Translations under genes and position numbers: made by a program
DNA from: a virus
Reading direction: 5' to 3' (one strand)
Length of the DNA: 37,047 nt
Virus record (IMG/VR): IMGVR_UViG_3300017991_000230
Coordinates: 1 to 37,047 of that record
The notes under the pieces: generated by a model
What the model was told of the DNA's origin: nothing
The model's input: the letters and a program-made list of their open reading frames with translations, nothing else
The model's database searches: none
Shown: positions 23,433 through 32,223 of the stretch, one piece after another
Layout of the letters: every line of letters starts with the position of its first letter
Numbering within the stretch: position 1 is the first letter of the stretch

Positions 23433-24902
23433 ATGGGAATCCCTGTATCAACCGTTGTCGATGTTAGTATTGCCATCGGCGCTCAATTCCCTGCTCGGCG
23501 TGGATTCGGTATTCTGAATATCGTCACAAAAGAGACAGGGGTGATCGGCATCGCAGAACGAATCCGAGCCTATAATGACTTGGATGGCGTAGCTGCTGAT
23601 TGGCCTTCTAATTCAGAAGTAGTTGCAGCTGCGACTGCTTATTTCAGCCAACAACCAAAACCAACTGAACTTCGTGTTTCTACTCGCTACGAAACCGATC
23701 AATCGGCTCAGCTTCGCGGGGGTGCTTCAAACACTTTAAGCGATTTCACTGGTATTAGCGATGGTACTTTTACTATCTCTATCGATGGTGCTTCGGAAGA
23801 CATCACTGGTTTAGACTTTACGTCAGACACCACCCTTGACCAAGTTGCAACCACCATCCAAACAGCCCTTCAGGCAGTAGCGACAGGTGGTTATACTTCG
23901 GCAACATGTACCCACGACGATACTCGTTTCTACATTAATTCAGGAACCGTGGGTATTACTTCCGCTATATCTTTCCTGACCGAACAAGGCACTGGTACTG
24001 ATGTTTCTTCCTTGTTACAAATGAAGCAAGGCGAGGGGACTAAAACGAACGGTATCGCTGGTGAAACTATAACCGCATCTCTTGATGCAATCCAAGAAGC
24101 CGACGATGACTGGTATGGACTTATGTTCACAAAGGAAGTCCGTGACTTGGTTTCTATCAATACCGAGAATGCAGTTGAGGCCGCTTCCGATTGGTGTGAA
24201 GCCCGTGTTAAGGTTTTCGTTAACACTTCCAACGACTTGGATGTTCTTGACTCGGTAACTACTACAGATATCGCTTCTGTTATCTCAGCTAAAGGTAATC
24301 GCCGAACCATGACTACCTTCAGTTCTTATCCCGATCAGTATCCATCTGCTTCAATCGTTGGTCGTGCATTTACTGTGAACTTCTCACAACCAAATAGTAC
24401 GCTCACTCTTAAGTTTAAGCAGATGCCTACTATCACCGTGGAGAATCTTACCTCTAGCCAGAAGTCAGTTCTTGATAGCAAGAAAGCAAATGCCCTTATC
24501 GAAGTTGGGGACAGCGACATGTTCGCCGAGTCCTTCATGGGCGATGGTACTTTCTTCGATGAAGTACACGGTGTTGATTGGTTAACCGACGCGGTTCAGA
24601 ATAATGTATTCGGTTACTTACTCAGCCGAACCACTAAAGTACCATATACCGACAAAGGTGTTGCTGCTCTTGAACAGCAAGTAGCTCGTGCTCTTGATGA
24701 AGCACGCACCAATGGTCTAATCGCCCCCGGCGAAACCATTGATGGTGAGTTCTTACCAAGTGGTTATTTGATTACAACCATTCCGGTTGCTGATGTTCCT
24801 CAAGCCGACAAAGATGCTCGTTTCTATGCAGGTTTGAGTTTTATTTGCCTTGGTGCTGGTGCGATTCATCGCGTACAGATCAACGGTGTGTTCGAGCGAT
24901 AA
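23433..24902 (+). CDS. Contractile tail sheath protein (DUF3383 family)
   Basis: The 489-residue protein matches the DUF3383 sheath family in length and blocks: an N-terminal VDVSIAIGAQFPARRGFGIL, repeated domains with NTLSDFTGISDGTFTISIDG, and a C-terminal conserved region (LSRTTKVPYTDKGVAALEQQ, then GAIHRVQINGVFER). Sheath monomers wrap the tube and contract to drive it through the host envelope. An AAGGAG precedes the ATG. Codon use is biased like the capsid gene, consistent with the high copy number. Confidence 0.92.
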   Translation: MGIPVSTVVDVSIAIGAQFPARRGFGILNIVTKETGVIGIAERIRAYNDLDGVAADWPSNSEVVAAATAYFSQQPKPTELRVSTRYETDQSAQLRGGASNTLSDFTGISDGTFTISIDGASEDITGLDFTSDTTLDQVATTIQTALQAVATGGYTSATCTHDDTRFYINSGTVGITSAISFLTEQGTGTDVSSLLQMKQGEGTKTNGIAGETITASLDAIQEADDDWYGLMFTKEVRDLVSINTENAVEAASDWCEARVKVFVNTSNDLDVLDSVTTTDIASVISAKGNRRTMTTFSSYPDQYPSASIVGRAFTVNFSQPNSTLTLKFKQMPTITVENLTSSQKSVLDSKKANALIEVGDSDMFAESFMGDGTFFDEVHGVDWLTDAVQNNVFGYLLSRTTKVPYTDKGVAALEQQVARALDEARTNGLIAPGETIDGEFLPSGYLITTIPVADVPQADKDARFYAGLSFICLGAGAIHRVQINGVFER

Positions 24903-24912
24903 GGAGTAGAAA

Positions 24913-25329
24913 ATGAAAGATTATAGCTTTTTAGATACTACCCTTCTTGTCCAAGGTGTTGAGATTGAAGGTTATGACGAAGGGGATGATGTAATCCAGC
25001 TCGCTCGCCTTAATGACTCTGGAACCCACAAGATAGGGGCAGATGGGGAAATGACAGTCGCTATTAGTGCTGATCGTTCCGGTACTATAACTTTCCGTGT
25101 GATGCAGACTTCAGACAGCAATGCTTTCTTGTCTGGGTTAATTAACGCACAAGAGAATGGTGCTTTCGTACCAGTCTTTGTTCAGTTCAAAGACATCCGT
25201 GGTAACTTCCTCGGATCAGGAACACAAGGGTATATCACTAAACCTGCCGATAACGCCTATGGGACCAACCCCAATGCTCGGGAATGGGTTATTACTGTAG
25301 AACGTCTCGACATGCTTGATACTCCGTAA
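24913..25329 (+). CDS. Tail tube protein (DUF3277 family)
   Basis: The 138-residue protein begins KDYSFLDTTLLVQGVEIEGY and contains GADGEMTVAISADRSGTITF and REWVITVERLDML, matching the DUF3277 tube family that always follows DUF3383 sheath genes. It polymerises into the inner tube. The ATG follows AAGGAG. A strong terminator lies directly downstream, so sheath and tube form a high-expression pair separated from the chaperone and tape measure. Confidence 0.92.
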   Translation: MKDYSFLDTTLLVQGVEIEGYDEGDDVIQLARLNDSGTHKIGADGEMTVAISADRSGTITFRVMQTSDSNAFLSGLINAQENGAFVPVFVQFKDIRGNFLGSGTQGYITKPADNAYGTNPNAREWVITVERLDMLDTP

Positions 25330-25335
25330 GAATAT

Positions 25336-25402
25336 CCAAGGGGGACATAATACCTAGCTCGTTATCCATCCCAGCCCGAGTTAGGTGTCTCCCTTGGTTT
25401 TT
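25336..25402 (+). terminator. Long rho-independent terminator after sheath and tube genes
   Basis: CCAAGGGGGACA (25336-25347) pairs with TGTCTCCCTTGG (25386-25397) with one G-U pair, and ACCTAGCTCG pairs with CGAGTTAGGT inside it. A run of five T follows. The strong structure should end most sheath/tube transcripts and reduce expression of downstream tail genes. Confidence 0.85.
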
Positions 25403-25419
25403 ATCTGGCTGGGATTTTA

Positions 25420-25875
25420 ATGCTGGGAAAAATTAAAATGGCTTGTAAAACCGAAACAAAAACAATCAACGACCGAGAGTACAACGTTACTCAGTGGAAC
25501 GCCGAAAAGGCAATTAAGATGAAGTTTCGTCTTCTTAAAATCCTCGGTCCGGCTTTCGCAAAGTTAGCCCCTGCTTTCAAAACACAATCGGATGAAGAAC
25601 AGGCCACCGCAATTGGCGAAGCGGTGGAACTAATAACTTCTAAGATGGATCCAGAAGAAATGTTCGCTCTTATTAAAGATGTCATCTCCGGTGTTGGTTG
25701 CGAAGGTAAGAAAATCACCGACACACGTTTTAACGAACTGTACTCTGGTGACGATCTATTTGAAGTTTATAAGGTTTTCTTCTTTGTCCTTCAGGTTAAC
25801 TTCTCAAATTTATTGAAAGGCCAGTTCGTAGAGGGAGTTCTGGCCAAAGCCAAGGAAATGAGCGACACGAAATAA
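25420..25875 (+). CDS. Tail assembly chaperone, short form
   Basis: The 151-residue helical protein lies between tube and tape-measure genes, the canonical place of tail assembly chaperones, and has TAC-like features (INDREYNVTQWNAEKAIKMKF near the start, FEVYKVFFFVLQVNFSN near the end). Chaperones of this class coat the tape measure before tube assembly. An alternative ATG at 25438 (MACKTETKT...) may be the true start. A slippery heptamer at 25806-25812 lets some ribosomes shift to the -1 frame and make a longer form. Confidence 0.8.
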   Translation: MLGKIKMACKTETKTINDREYNVTQWNAEKAIKMKFRLLKILGPAFAKLAPAFKTQSDEEQATAIGEAVELITSKMDPEEMFALIKDVISGVGCEGKKITDTRFNELYSGDDLFEVYKVFFFVLQVNFSNLLKGQFVEGVLAKAKEMSDTK

Positions 25876-26036
25876 ATGAAGATCTATTTCCAAACATTAA
25901 CGCAGAGCTCCATCGCCCCCTTATGGTGGAGCCCCCAATGTGTGTTCTTAAAGAACTACAAGACGGGACGTATAGTTTGGAAGATCTTTACTTAATGCAC
26001 GAGATACTTGATTTCAAAATGAGTATTAAGAAATAG
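25806..26036 (+). CDS. Tail assembly chaperone frameshift extension (-1 frame)
   Basis: AAATTTA (25806-25812) is a canonical X-XXY-YYZ slippery site in phase with the chaperone frame (codons AAT TTA). The -1 frame has a stop at 25797-25799 just before the site and is then open without interruption to TAG 26034-26036, adding 74 residues and giving a fusion of about 205. The extension ends with SLEDLYLMHEILDFKMSIKK, the kind of helix seen in the long (G-T type) chaperone of lambda-like and Mu-like tails. It also explains the otherwise empty 169-bp gap before the tape measure. The ratio of products cannot be seen from sequence. Confidence 0.8.
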   Translation, partial: KFIERPVRRGSSGQSQGNERHEINEDLFPNINAELHRPLMVEPPMCVLKELQDGTYSLEDLYLMHEILDFKMSIKK

Positions 26037-26044
26037 AGGTAGGT

Positions 26045-27481
26045 ATGGGATTGTTAGACGAGCTCCTGGTCGGTTTAGGTTTTGACTACGACGATGAGGG
26101 TTTGAATGAATTCAAAGAAGGAGTAGCTAGTACAACTAATATTGTAAAATCTCTTACGACTGCTGTAATAGGGGCCGCTACCGCGATCACCGCAATGGTG
26201 ACGGTCTCTACTTCTGCCACTGACGAACAGGGTAAATTAGCAGCGCAAATAGGTGTTTCGGTAGAAGAACTAGACGCATTAGAGTTCGCAGCTAAAAGAG
26301 CGGGTGGTTCGGCAGAAGGTTTGCGATCTAGTCTAACAACCTTAGCGACTATAAGCGAAAACCCCGTAGAGCTATTGAAAGACATAGCAATGCAGATGGA
26401 GGGATTAAGCGAGCAAGAACAAATCCATCTCGCAAGGGCATATGGTGTTGAAGAGTCTATACGCTTGTTACAGCAGAACCGAGCAAGTATTGACGACCTA
26501 ATAAGAGAAGCAAAAATGTTAGGTGTCGTTACGAAAGAAGACACTATTATAGCAGCCGATTTCCAAGACTCCTTGGTTGATATTTGGACCATAGTTAAAC
26601 AAATAACCAGATCAATCACTAAAGAGTTAGCGCCGATGTTAATGAAAACCAACCAACTCATCAAAGATTGGTGGTTTGAGAACAGGGAAATTATAGAACA
26701 GAATTTACCGAAGTGGATTGACATGGCAGCTACCGCTCTTAAATGGTTGACAGTCATTATGGGTATATTCCTGACTATGAAACTAGCTACCAATATAATG
26801 ACCACGGTCGTCGCCATGAAAGCATTAGCAGCATCGATAACGGCGGTTCAGGTTAAGGCTGCGCTCATACCCGGTTTAATTGTTTTAGCTGTCGCAGCTA
26901 TCGCGGCGTTGGCTCAAGACGCTCAGGTATACTTTGAAGGGGGTGATAGTTTCCTCGGAGCTATGATTGAGAAATTCCCCGAATGGGAAGGCTGGATAAA
27001 TCTCGTAGCCGTGGCTTTCAAAGCCGTATGGGACGTAATGCAACTAATCATAGACGGACTTGGTAAGATAGGTCAATTCTTCAGTTCCGATTCCCTGAAC
27101 ACAGCTATAGAATATTACGCTCGTATGGGTAAAAGAATTAAGTCCGAGTTCTCAAAGCTGATTAAATCTATACATACTATGTTTTCTGAGCTATGGACAA
27201 ACGTAGCTACTATTTTCAAAGACAAGGTAATCGGTACCATAAAAGGTGGTCTGAATAAGATTAAAGACTTCTTCAGTTTAGGTGGTAGTGACGAGGTGGC
27301 TTCCAATAACACTATATCTCCGGATGTAGCTGGGTCTATTGCCAATAATAATTCTAATACGAACGTAGATAAATTAGAAATAAATGTGAGCGGGGCTGGT
27401 GATCCTCGACTGGTGGCTCAAGAAGTAGTAAACGCCTTTCAGCAAACTTCTCAGGACTTAAATAGTGCGGTGGTTCTATAA
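26045..27481 (+). CDS. Tape measure protein
   Basis: The 478-residue protein lies directly after the chaperone and has the usual composition: a helical amphipathic N-terminus (GLNEFKEGVASTTNIVKSLT), long alanine-rich helices, a hydrophobic central block (about residues 235-295) and a glycine-rich region near 410-450. At about 0.15 nm per residue it would set a tail of roughly 70 nm, short for a myophage. It probably also helps DNA cross the inner membrane via its hydrophobic block. It ends in TAATG with the next gene. Confidence 0.85.
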   Translation: MGLLDELLVGLGFDYDDEGLNEFKEGVASTTNIVKSLTTAVIGAATAITAMVTVSTSATDEQGKLAAQIGVSVEELDALEFAAKRAGGSAEGLRSSLTTLATISENPVELLKDIAMQMEGLSEQEQIHLARAYGVEESIRLLQQNRASIDDLIREAKMLGVVTKEDTIIAADFQDSLVDIWTIVKQITRSITKELAPMLMKTNQLIKDWWFENREIIEQNLPKWIDMAATALKWLTVIMGIFLTMKLATNIMTTVVAMKALAASITAVQVKAALIPGLIVLAVAAIAALAQDAQVYFEGGDSFLGAMIEKFPEWEGWINLVAVAFKAVWDVMQLIIDGLGKIGQFFSSDSLNTAIEYYARMGKRIKSEFSKLIKSIHTMFSELWTNVATIFKDKVIGTIKGGLNKIKDFFSLGGSDEVASNNTISPDVAGSIANNNSNTNVDKLEINVSGAGDPRLVAQEVVNAFQQTSQDLNSAVVL

Positions 27482-28101
27482 TGGCATTTGAAAATTTATT
27501 CATAAGAACTAAGCGGTCAATCGCTGGTGTGCAATTAGACGCAATGATCAGCGAAGCCCACGACAATAGTGTTCGGCTAACTAAACATCCTATCGAGAAA
27601 GGCGCAGATATTACAGATCACGCCGTTGTTGAACCAAAGAGGATAACCTTAAACGGTGTCGTTAGTGATAGTCCCTTAGGTTTAGCCGCTTTCGCACAGA
27701 TTATAGATAACATAACAGGGCTGTTCGGCAGCGCTACTTCTGATAATCTAACAAGAAGTCAAGCGGCGTATAATACACTATTACAGGCCCAAGAATCAAG
27801 AGTACCATTGACTGTACAGACCAAACTTAAGCTCTATGAGAATATGCTAATAACTAAGATCAGAACCGTTCAGGATAAAGATACTTCCAGAATAGTGGAC
27901 ATGATTATCGATCTAGATGAAGCACTCATAACAGAAACTCAAGTGGTTGAATTCCAAGCCGATCAGCTCCAATTAGGTAAAATAACAGAACAAGCTTCTC
28001 CTGAAGTTAAACGTGGTAAGCAAGAACCAACCGCACCTACTGAAACTACAGAGACTTCTGTTCTAAAGACAGCTAGTGATTGGTTAGGAGTAACACAATG
28101 A
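27481..28101 (+). CDS. Distal tail / baseplate protein (Dit-like)
   Basis: The 206-residue protein resembles the Dit-like N-terminal domain found in small myophage baseplates: RSIAGVQLDAMISEAHDNSV and ITDHAVVEPKRITLNGVVSD near the start and RIVDMIIDLDEALITETQVV near residue 140. It would form the ring between tube and hub. The C-terminal 40 residues are disordered-looking (Thr/Glu/Pro-rich). Start at TAATG with the tape measure. Confidence 0.75.
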   Translation: MAFENLFIRTKRSIAGVQLDAMISEAHDNSVRLTKHPIEKGADITDHAVVEPKRITLNGVVSDSPLGLAAFAQIIDNITGLFGSATSDNLTRSQAAYNTLLQAQESRVPLTVQTKLKLYENMLITKIRTVQDKDTSRIVDMIIDLDEALITETQVVEFQADQLQLGKITEQASPEVKRGKQEPTAPTETTETSVLKTASDWLGVTQ

Positions 28102-28412
28102 TTGAGATACCGCTAACTTCAGACCCCAATCAAAGTTTCAGGATCGATCTAGATGGTATCGCTTATGAATTCGCAGTAAAGTTAAATTCCAGGCTCGGTG
28201 TATGGGGGTTATCTATCCGCAGGAATGGTACTCCTCTCTTAGAAGGTATCGCCATGGTAGGTGGTATTAATATGCTTGATCAATATAACATTACCATAGA
28301 TAACCTATTCACTGTTAATTTGGTAAACACCCGTCTTGACCCAGAGGTAGATAACTTCGGTACAGATTCTAAACTGTTTAATTTAACAGAGGAAGAGTTA
28401 GCTGGTGCCTAA
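28098..28412 (+). CDS. Baseplate plug-like protein
   Basis: The ATG at 28098 overlaps the previous stop (ATGA) and follows AGGAG with a 7-nt gap, giving 104 residues. The strand-rich sequence (FRIDLDGIAYEFAVKLNSRL, then LSIRRNGTPLLEGIAMVGG) matches the short plug protein of minimal myophage baseplates, as in the Pam3 structure. It would sit inside the hub below the tube. Order Dit-plug-hub-spike supports the call. Confidence 0.7.
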   Translation: MIEIPLTSDPNQSFRIDLDGIAYEFAVKLNSRLGVWGLSIRRNGTPLLEGIAMVGGINMLDQYNITIDNLFTVNLVNTRLDPEVDNFGTDSKLFNLTEEELAGA

Positions 28413-29280
28413 GCAATTCTTAAGAGATTACGAACTTACCATAGTTCCTCAGGAAGAAGATACAAGAGTTATTACTGATCTCAAGATAACTTTTGAGATA
28501 ACTAAATCCGTTCTTAGTTATCCTAACTTAGCGCGTATTGTTATCTACAACCCAGCACCTAAAACTATATCAGCTCTTCAGCGGAAGTTCACCAAGGTGT
28601 CTTTGAAAGCAGGATACGAAGGTAATATTAAGCTAATCTTTAAAGGTGACGTCCGTAATGTTTATCAAGGGAAGACCTCTACAGATAGGACCATAACCAT
28701 ACTAGCGGGAGATGGCGAGCAAGATTGGAAGAATAGCAGATTTAACAAAACATTCAGCGCTTCGGTAGCCACGGCTGATATTATTAAAGAGGTTATTTCT
28801 TCTTTCGAAAACCTCACAGAAGGTGTAATACAGAACTTACCAGAAGGTAATGATAAGTTATTGGGTTCTACCCTTTCGGGTAGCTCAAAAGACCTACTAG
28901 ATATGTACGCTAAAGAATATGGATTCAACTGGAGTATACAGGACGAAGAAATAAGGGTAGTTGGTTTTGATAAAATCATACAAGATGACGAAGCTGTTTT
29001 AATAACCGCCGCGACAGGTATGCTCGGTACACCGATTGTAACTGAGATAGGCGCAGACGTATCCACCTTACTTAATCCAGAGCTCTTACCGGACAAGCTA
29101 TTTAAGATTGAATCTGTTAATGCTGAGTTCCAGCTCGGTAATATTAATTTCAGAGATATTAAACGTACCGACGCCACTGGTTTCTATAAGGTAATGGAAG
29201 TCAATTTCCGCGGTGACTCACGAGACGGCGATTGGGTTTCTTTTGTTAAAGGTAGATCATTAAATGGCCGATCCAGCTAA
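28405..29280 (+). CDS. Baseplate hub protein (gp27/gpD-like)
   Basis: The 291-residue protein starts with GTG, overlapping the previous gene by 8 nt. It is beta-rich with hub-type blocks: a YELTIVPQEEDTRVITDLKI start, a FKGDVRNVYQGKTSTDRTIT strand pair, an ADIIKEVISSFENL helix, and LLDMYAKEYGFNWSIQDEEI typical of late-control gpD/gp27-like hubs. It forms the trimeric hub that carries the spike. The end overlaps the spike gene by 17 nt. Confidence 0.75.
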   Translation: MPKQFLRDYELTIVPQEEDTRVITDLKITFEITKSVLSYPNLARIVIYNPAPKTISALQRKFTKVSLKAGYEGNIKLIFKGDVRNVYQGKTSTDRTITILAGDGEQDWKNSRFNKTFSASVATADIIKEVISSFENLTEGVIQNLPEGNDKLLGSTLSGSSKDLLDMYAKEYGFNWSIQDEEIRVVGFDKIIQDDEAVLITAATGMLGTPIVTEIGADVSTLLNPELLPDKLFKIESVNAEFQLGNINFRDIKRTDATGFYKVMEVNFRGDSRDGDWVSFVKGRSLNGRSS

Positions 29281-29956
29281 TCAACTAGCAACTTTAGCAC
29301 AGAACATTCAGAAGGGTATTCGTAATCGACTACTTGATTTGCATACCTCCATGCCTGGTGAGATTGTTAAGTTTGATGCCTCTACTCAGCTCGCCGAAGT
29401 CAAGCCTATGATCAAAAGATTATTCGCCGTAGATACTGGTGAAGAAGAACAAATAACAGAAGAGAACTTACCCTTATTGATAAATGTACCAGTGATATTC
29501 CCCCGAGGTGGTGGGTTCTCTCTCACGTTCCCAGTTAAACCTGGTGACGAATGTTTATTAGTATTCACAGAAAGGTCTTTCGGCCCTTGGCACGAGTTCG
29601 GAGAAGCACGTAAACCAGATGCGAACCGGATGCATGATTTAAGCGATGCGGTGTGTTTCGTAGGTTTGAGTTCTACACCGAATAAAGTTCCAAACTATGA
29701 TGCGAATAAATGCCAACTGAAAAGCGACAACGGTCAGGTCGTTATATCTTTAAATCCAGATAATACCCTGACTGTCAGCGCATCTTCTGGTATGACTTTT
29801 AACGGTGGTCCTTCCATGAACTTTACCGCCGATGATATTAATTTCGATAGTACCACCCTAACCCATAATGCAACTAATATTGGTGACGACCACGTACATC
29901 CGCAAGATGATGACTCAGGCGGTAATAGTGAGCAAGATACAGGAGGTCCACAATGA
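29264..29956 (+). CDS. Baseplate central spike (gp138/gpV-like)
   Basis: The 230-residue protein has an OB-fold-like N-terminal domain (GEIVKFDASTQLAEVKPMIK, then INVPVIFPRGGGFSLTFPVK and GDECLLVFTERSFG) as in Gp138/gpV spikes. A beta-helix-like repeat follows (VVISLNPDNTLTVSASSGMT), and the C-terminal NIGDDHVHPQ (about residues 205-214) is an HxH metal-binding tip like those in membrane-piercing spikes. The final acidic tail is disordered. No lysozyme domain is present. Confidence 0.82.
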   Translation: MADPANQLATLAQNIQKGIRNRLLDLHTSMPGEIVKFDASTQLAEVKPMIKRLFAVDTGEEEQITEENLPLLINVPVIFPRGGGFSLTFPVKPGDECLLVFTERSFGPWHEFGEARKPDANRMHDLSDAVCFVGLSSTPNKVPNYDANKCQLKSDNGQVVISLNPDNTLTVSASSGMTFNGGPSMNFTADDINFDSTTLTHNATNIGDDHVHPQDDDSGGNSEQDTGGPQ

Positions 29957-30318
29957 TCGGAAGAGCTTTGGACTCTAATAATGATTTACTTATAGAGAAT
30001 GGATCCTTTGTCGTAGTTGATAAAGGAGCAGAAACAGCACAACACGTAAGAAGTAGATTACTCTTTTATTTCGGGGAATGGTTCTTGGATGTCCAAGCAG
30101 GTGTCCCTTATTTTCAAGAGGTATTTACCAAACCTGCAAACCTGGCTAATATTGAATCTATACTGAAGCAAACCATAATTCAGACCCCTGGTGTGGAAAC
30201 TCTGAATGAATTTAGCATGGACTACGAAGGGGCGGGTACTCGCCAATTAAATGTCCAGTTTTCTGCGACCACAATTTACGGTGTTATAGATAAAGAAGAG
30301 GTAACTTTGAATGTCTGA
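29953..30318 (+). CDS. Baseplate wedge protein (gp25/DUF2634-like)
   Basis: The 121-residue protein carries AQHVRSRLLFYFGEWFLDVQ and AGVPYFQEVF, the hallmark of gp25-like wedge and sheath-initiator proteins, and a C-terminal strand region (TRQLNVQFSATTIYGVI). It nucleates sheath assembly at the baseplate. AGGAGG precedes its ATG, which overlaps the spike stop (ATGA). Confidence 0.85.
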   Translation: MIGRALDSNNDLLIENGSFVVVDKGAETAQHVRSRLLFYFGEWFLDVQAGVPYFQEVFTKPANLANIESILKQTIIQTPGVETLNEFSMDYEGAGTRQLNVQFSATTIYGVIDKEEVTLNV

Positions 30319-31486
30319 TACAGGAGTCACCCAAGAAGGGTTTGTTATAAAAAGACTAGACGAGTTACTTAGCGAACTCAATGCAGCAATGAAAGCTATC
30401 TTCGGTGAGGACTTTAACACGTCCCCCGAATCACCAGATGGTCAGGTTAATGGGGTTGTTTCAGCTTCTAATGCCGATCTCTGGGAATTAGCACAAGCCT
30501 GTTATAATGCTTACAATCCCTCAGCGGCGACGGGTGTTGCGCTTAGTAATTTGGTTCAGGTGAATGGTATTACCAGGGAGCCAGCAACATCCACCAGGGT
30601 CGTACTAACTATTGGGGGTACCGAAGGGGCCTTAATCCCAGCCGGGTCTCTTGTGAGCTCTGGGGAAGGCACTACGCAGTACTCAACGGTTGGTCCGGTT
30701 ACGATACCAGCTGGTGGTTCTGTTGACGTGAACGCAGAAGCCACAATCACAGGCCCAATAGAAGCGACCGCCGGGAGCTTAACCACCATAGAGACACCCA
30801 TCGTAGGTTGGGATACCGTAACCAACAACGCCGACGGGGTGTTGGGTACTAATGAAGAAACCGACCCAGAGCTAAGGGCTCGTCGCTCTCAATCGGTAGC
30901 TCGTGACGCACAAGCCATTATAGACGCTATTTTTGCTGAAGTGGCTAACGTAACTGGGGTTACTTCTTTATTAGTCTTGGAAAATGACACAGACACTACA
31001 GACGGAAACGGATTACCTCCCCATTCTGTTAGGGTTATCGTAAGAGGCGGGGATGACCAAGAAATAGGGGAGGCGATCTTCCTAAAGAAGACCATCGGCG
31101 CAGAGACAGACGGAACTACTACTGTCCAAGTTAATGATATTCAAGGACTCCCTAACGATATAAGTTTCCAGAGACCTACCGAGACCCCTATCTACGTTAC
31201 TGTTAACCTGACGACCTTTGCAGATTTTCCAGCTGACGGAGCTGACCAAATTAAACAGGCGATTATAGATTACGCCGAAGGTAACTTGGTTCAAGGTCGT
31301 GAATTCTCTATGGGTGATGATATTATCCACTCCGAACTCTACACCCCAATTAATTCTATACAGGGCCATACGGTTGATTCTCTATTCATAGGTACTTCAC
31401 CGAGCCCGGCCGGGACAGCAGATATAGCTATCGCTTTTGACGAAGTCGGTGTTTTCGAAACTGCTAATATCGTGGTGAATACCTAA
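30311..31486 (+). CDS. Baseplate wedge protein J-like (Mu gp47 / BaseplateJ)
   Basis: The 391-residue protein matches the BaseplateJ family: AAMKAIFGEDFNTSPESPDG, NADLWELAQACYNAYNPSAA and NLVQVNGITREPATSTRVVL near the start, NEETDPELRARRSQSVARDA in the middle and LPPHSVRVIVRGGDDQEIGE after it. It forms the wedge arms around the hub. Spacing and TAATG coupling to the next gene are standard. Confidence 0.9.
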   Translation: MSDTGVTQEGFVIKRLDELLSELNAAMKAIFGEDFNTSPESPDGQVNGVVSASNADLWELAQACYNAYNPSAATGVALSNLVQVNGITREPATSTRVVLTIGGTEGALIPAGSLVSSGEGTTQYSTVGPVTIPAGGSVDVNAEATITGPIEATAGSLTTIETPIVGWDTVTNNADGVLGTNEETDPELRARRSQSVARDAQAIIDAIFAEVANVTGVTSLLVLENDTDTTDGNGLPPHSVRVIVRGGDDQEIGEAIFLKKTIGAETDGTTTVQVNDIQGLPNDISFQRPTETPIYVTVNLTTFADFPADGADQIKQAIIDYAEGNLVQGREFSMGDDIIHSELYTPINSIQGHTVDSLFIGTSPSPAGTADIAIAFDEVGVFETANIVVNT

Positions 31487-32214
31487 TGGCTTCTGACATA
31501 GAGCAAATAAATCACGAAGAGTTAGCCATTAGTAGGCTCGCCACTGAGTACCGAGAGTCTACTAATCTTATAAATTATATTAAGACCCTACTTGCCGAGT
31601 CCGATAATCTAGAACAAGTTTACCAAGACATATATTGTCTACGTTGGATAGATACCGCCTTTGGTGCTCAGTTGGATGTTATAGGTGAAATAGTCGGTCA
31701 GCCTCGTGAATTGGTGAATGCTTCGCTTCTATATTATTTCGGCTTCTTTGATTTCCCAACGGCTCAATCATTCGGTACAGTAGATGACCCGAGCGTAGGT
31801 GGGGAATTCAGAACCGAGGAAGAAAGCGTAGTCGGTAATCGATTATTAGAAGACGAAGAATATCGCTTCTATATTAAAGGTCGTATCGCAAAGAACTCAA
31901 TCATACCGACTGTGAATAATATGGAAGAGTTCTTTAATTATATATTCGGCACAAGCACCACATATGTCTTTGATTACCAAGACATGTCTTACAGCGTTGC
32001 GATAGGAAGAGTATTAACACCTAACGAGCAGGTCTTCCTCTTACTTGGTAATGTGGTTCCTAAGGTCGCAGCGGTTCGTATCCGGGACTATATAACTTTT
32101 GATGAAAATCAAGCGTTCGGCTTCTTAGGGGTTCCGGTTGCCAAGGGTTTCGGAAGTTTATCTGATCCGACTGTTGGTGGTAAGTTTGGGTCTATAGTGA
32201 GTTTAACTATTTAA
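31486..32214 (+). CDS. Baseplate/tail protein (DUF2612, gpI-like) linking wedge to fibre
   Basis: The 242-residue protein begins with the DUF2612 pattern (YQDIYCLRWIDTAFGAQLDV, then GEIVGQPRELV) and is the third wedge component between gp47-like and fibre genes. Two internal copies of a FGxxDDPSVGGEF-like motif (near residues 100-108 and 223-235) recur at the middle and the extreme C-terminus, perhaps as fibre-docking loops. The latter ends just before the AAGGAG for the fibre gene. Confidence 0.8.
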   Translation: MASDIEQINHEELAISRLATEYRESTNLINYIKTLLAESDNLEQVYQDIYCLRWIDTAFGAQLDVIGEIVGQPRELVNASLLYYFGFFDFPTAQSFGTVDDPSVGGEFRTEEESVVGNRLLEDEEYRFYIKGRIAKNSIIPTVNNMEEFFNYIFGTSTTYVFDYQDMSYSVAIGRVLTPNEQVFLLLGNVVPKVAAVRIRDYITFDENQAFGFLGVPVAKGFGSLSDPTVGGKFGSIVSLTI

Positions 32215-32223
32215 GGAGTAATG

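Noticed and set aside
26086-26817. Long minus-strand open frame inside the tape measure gene
   Set aside because: It is antisense to an alanine/isoleucine-rich helical gene, which commonly leaves the opposite strand open; no ribosome site or neighbours support it.
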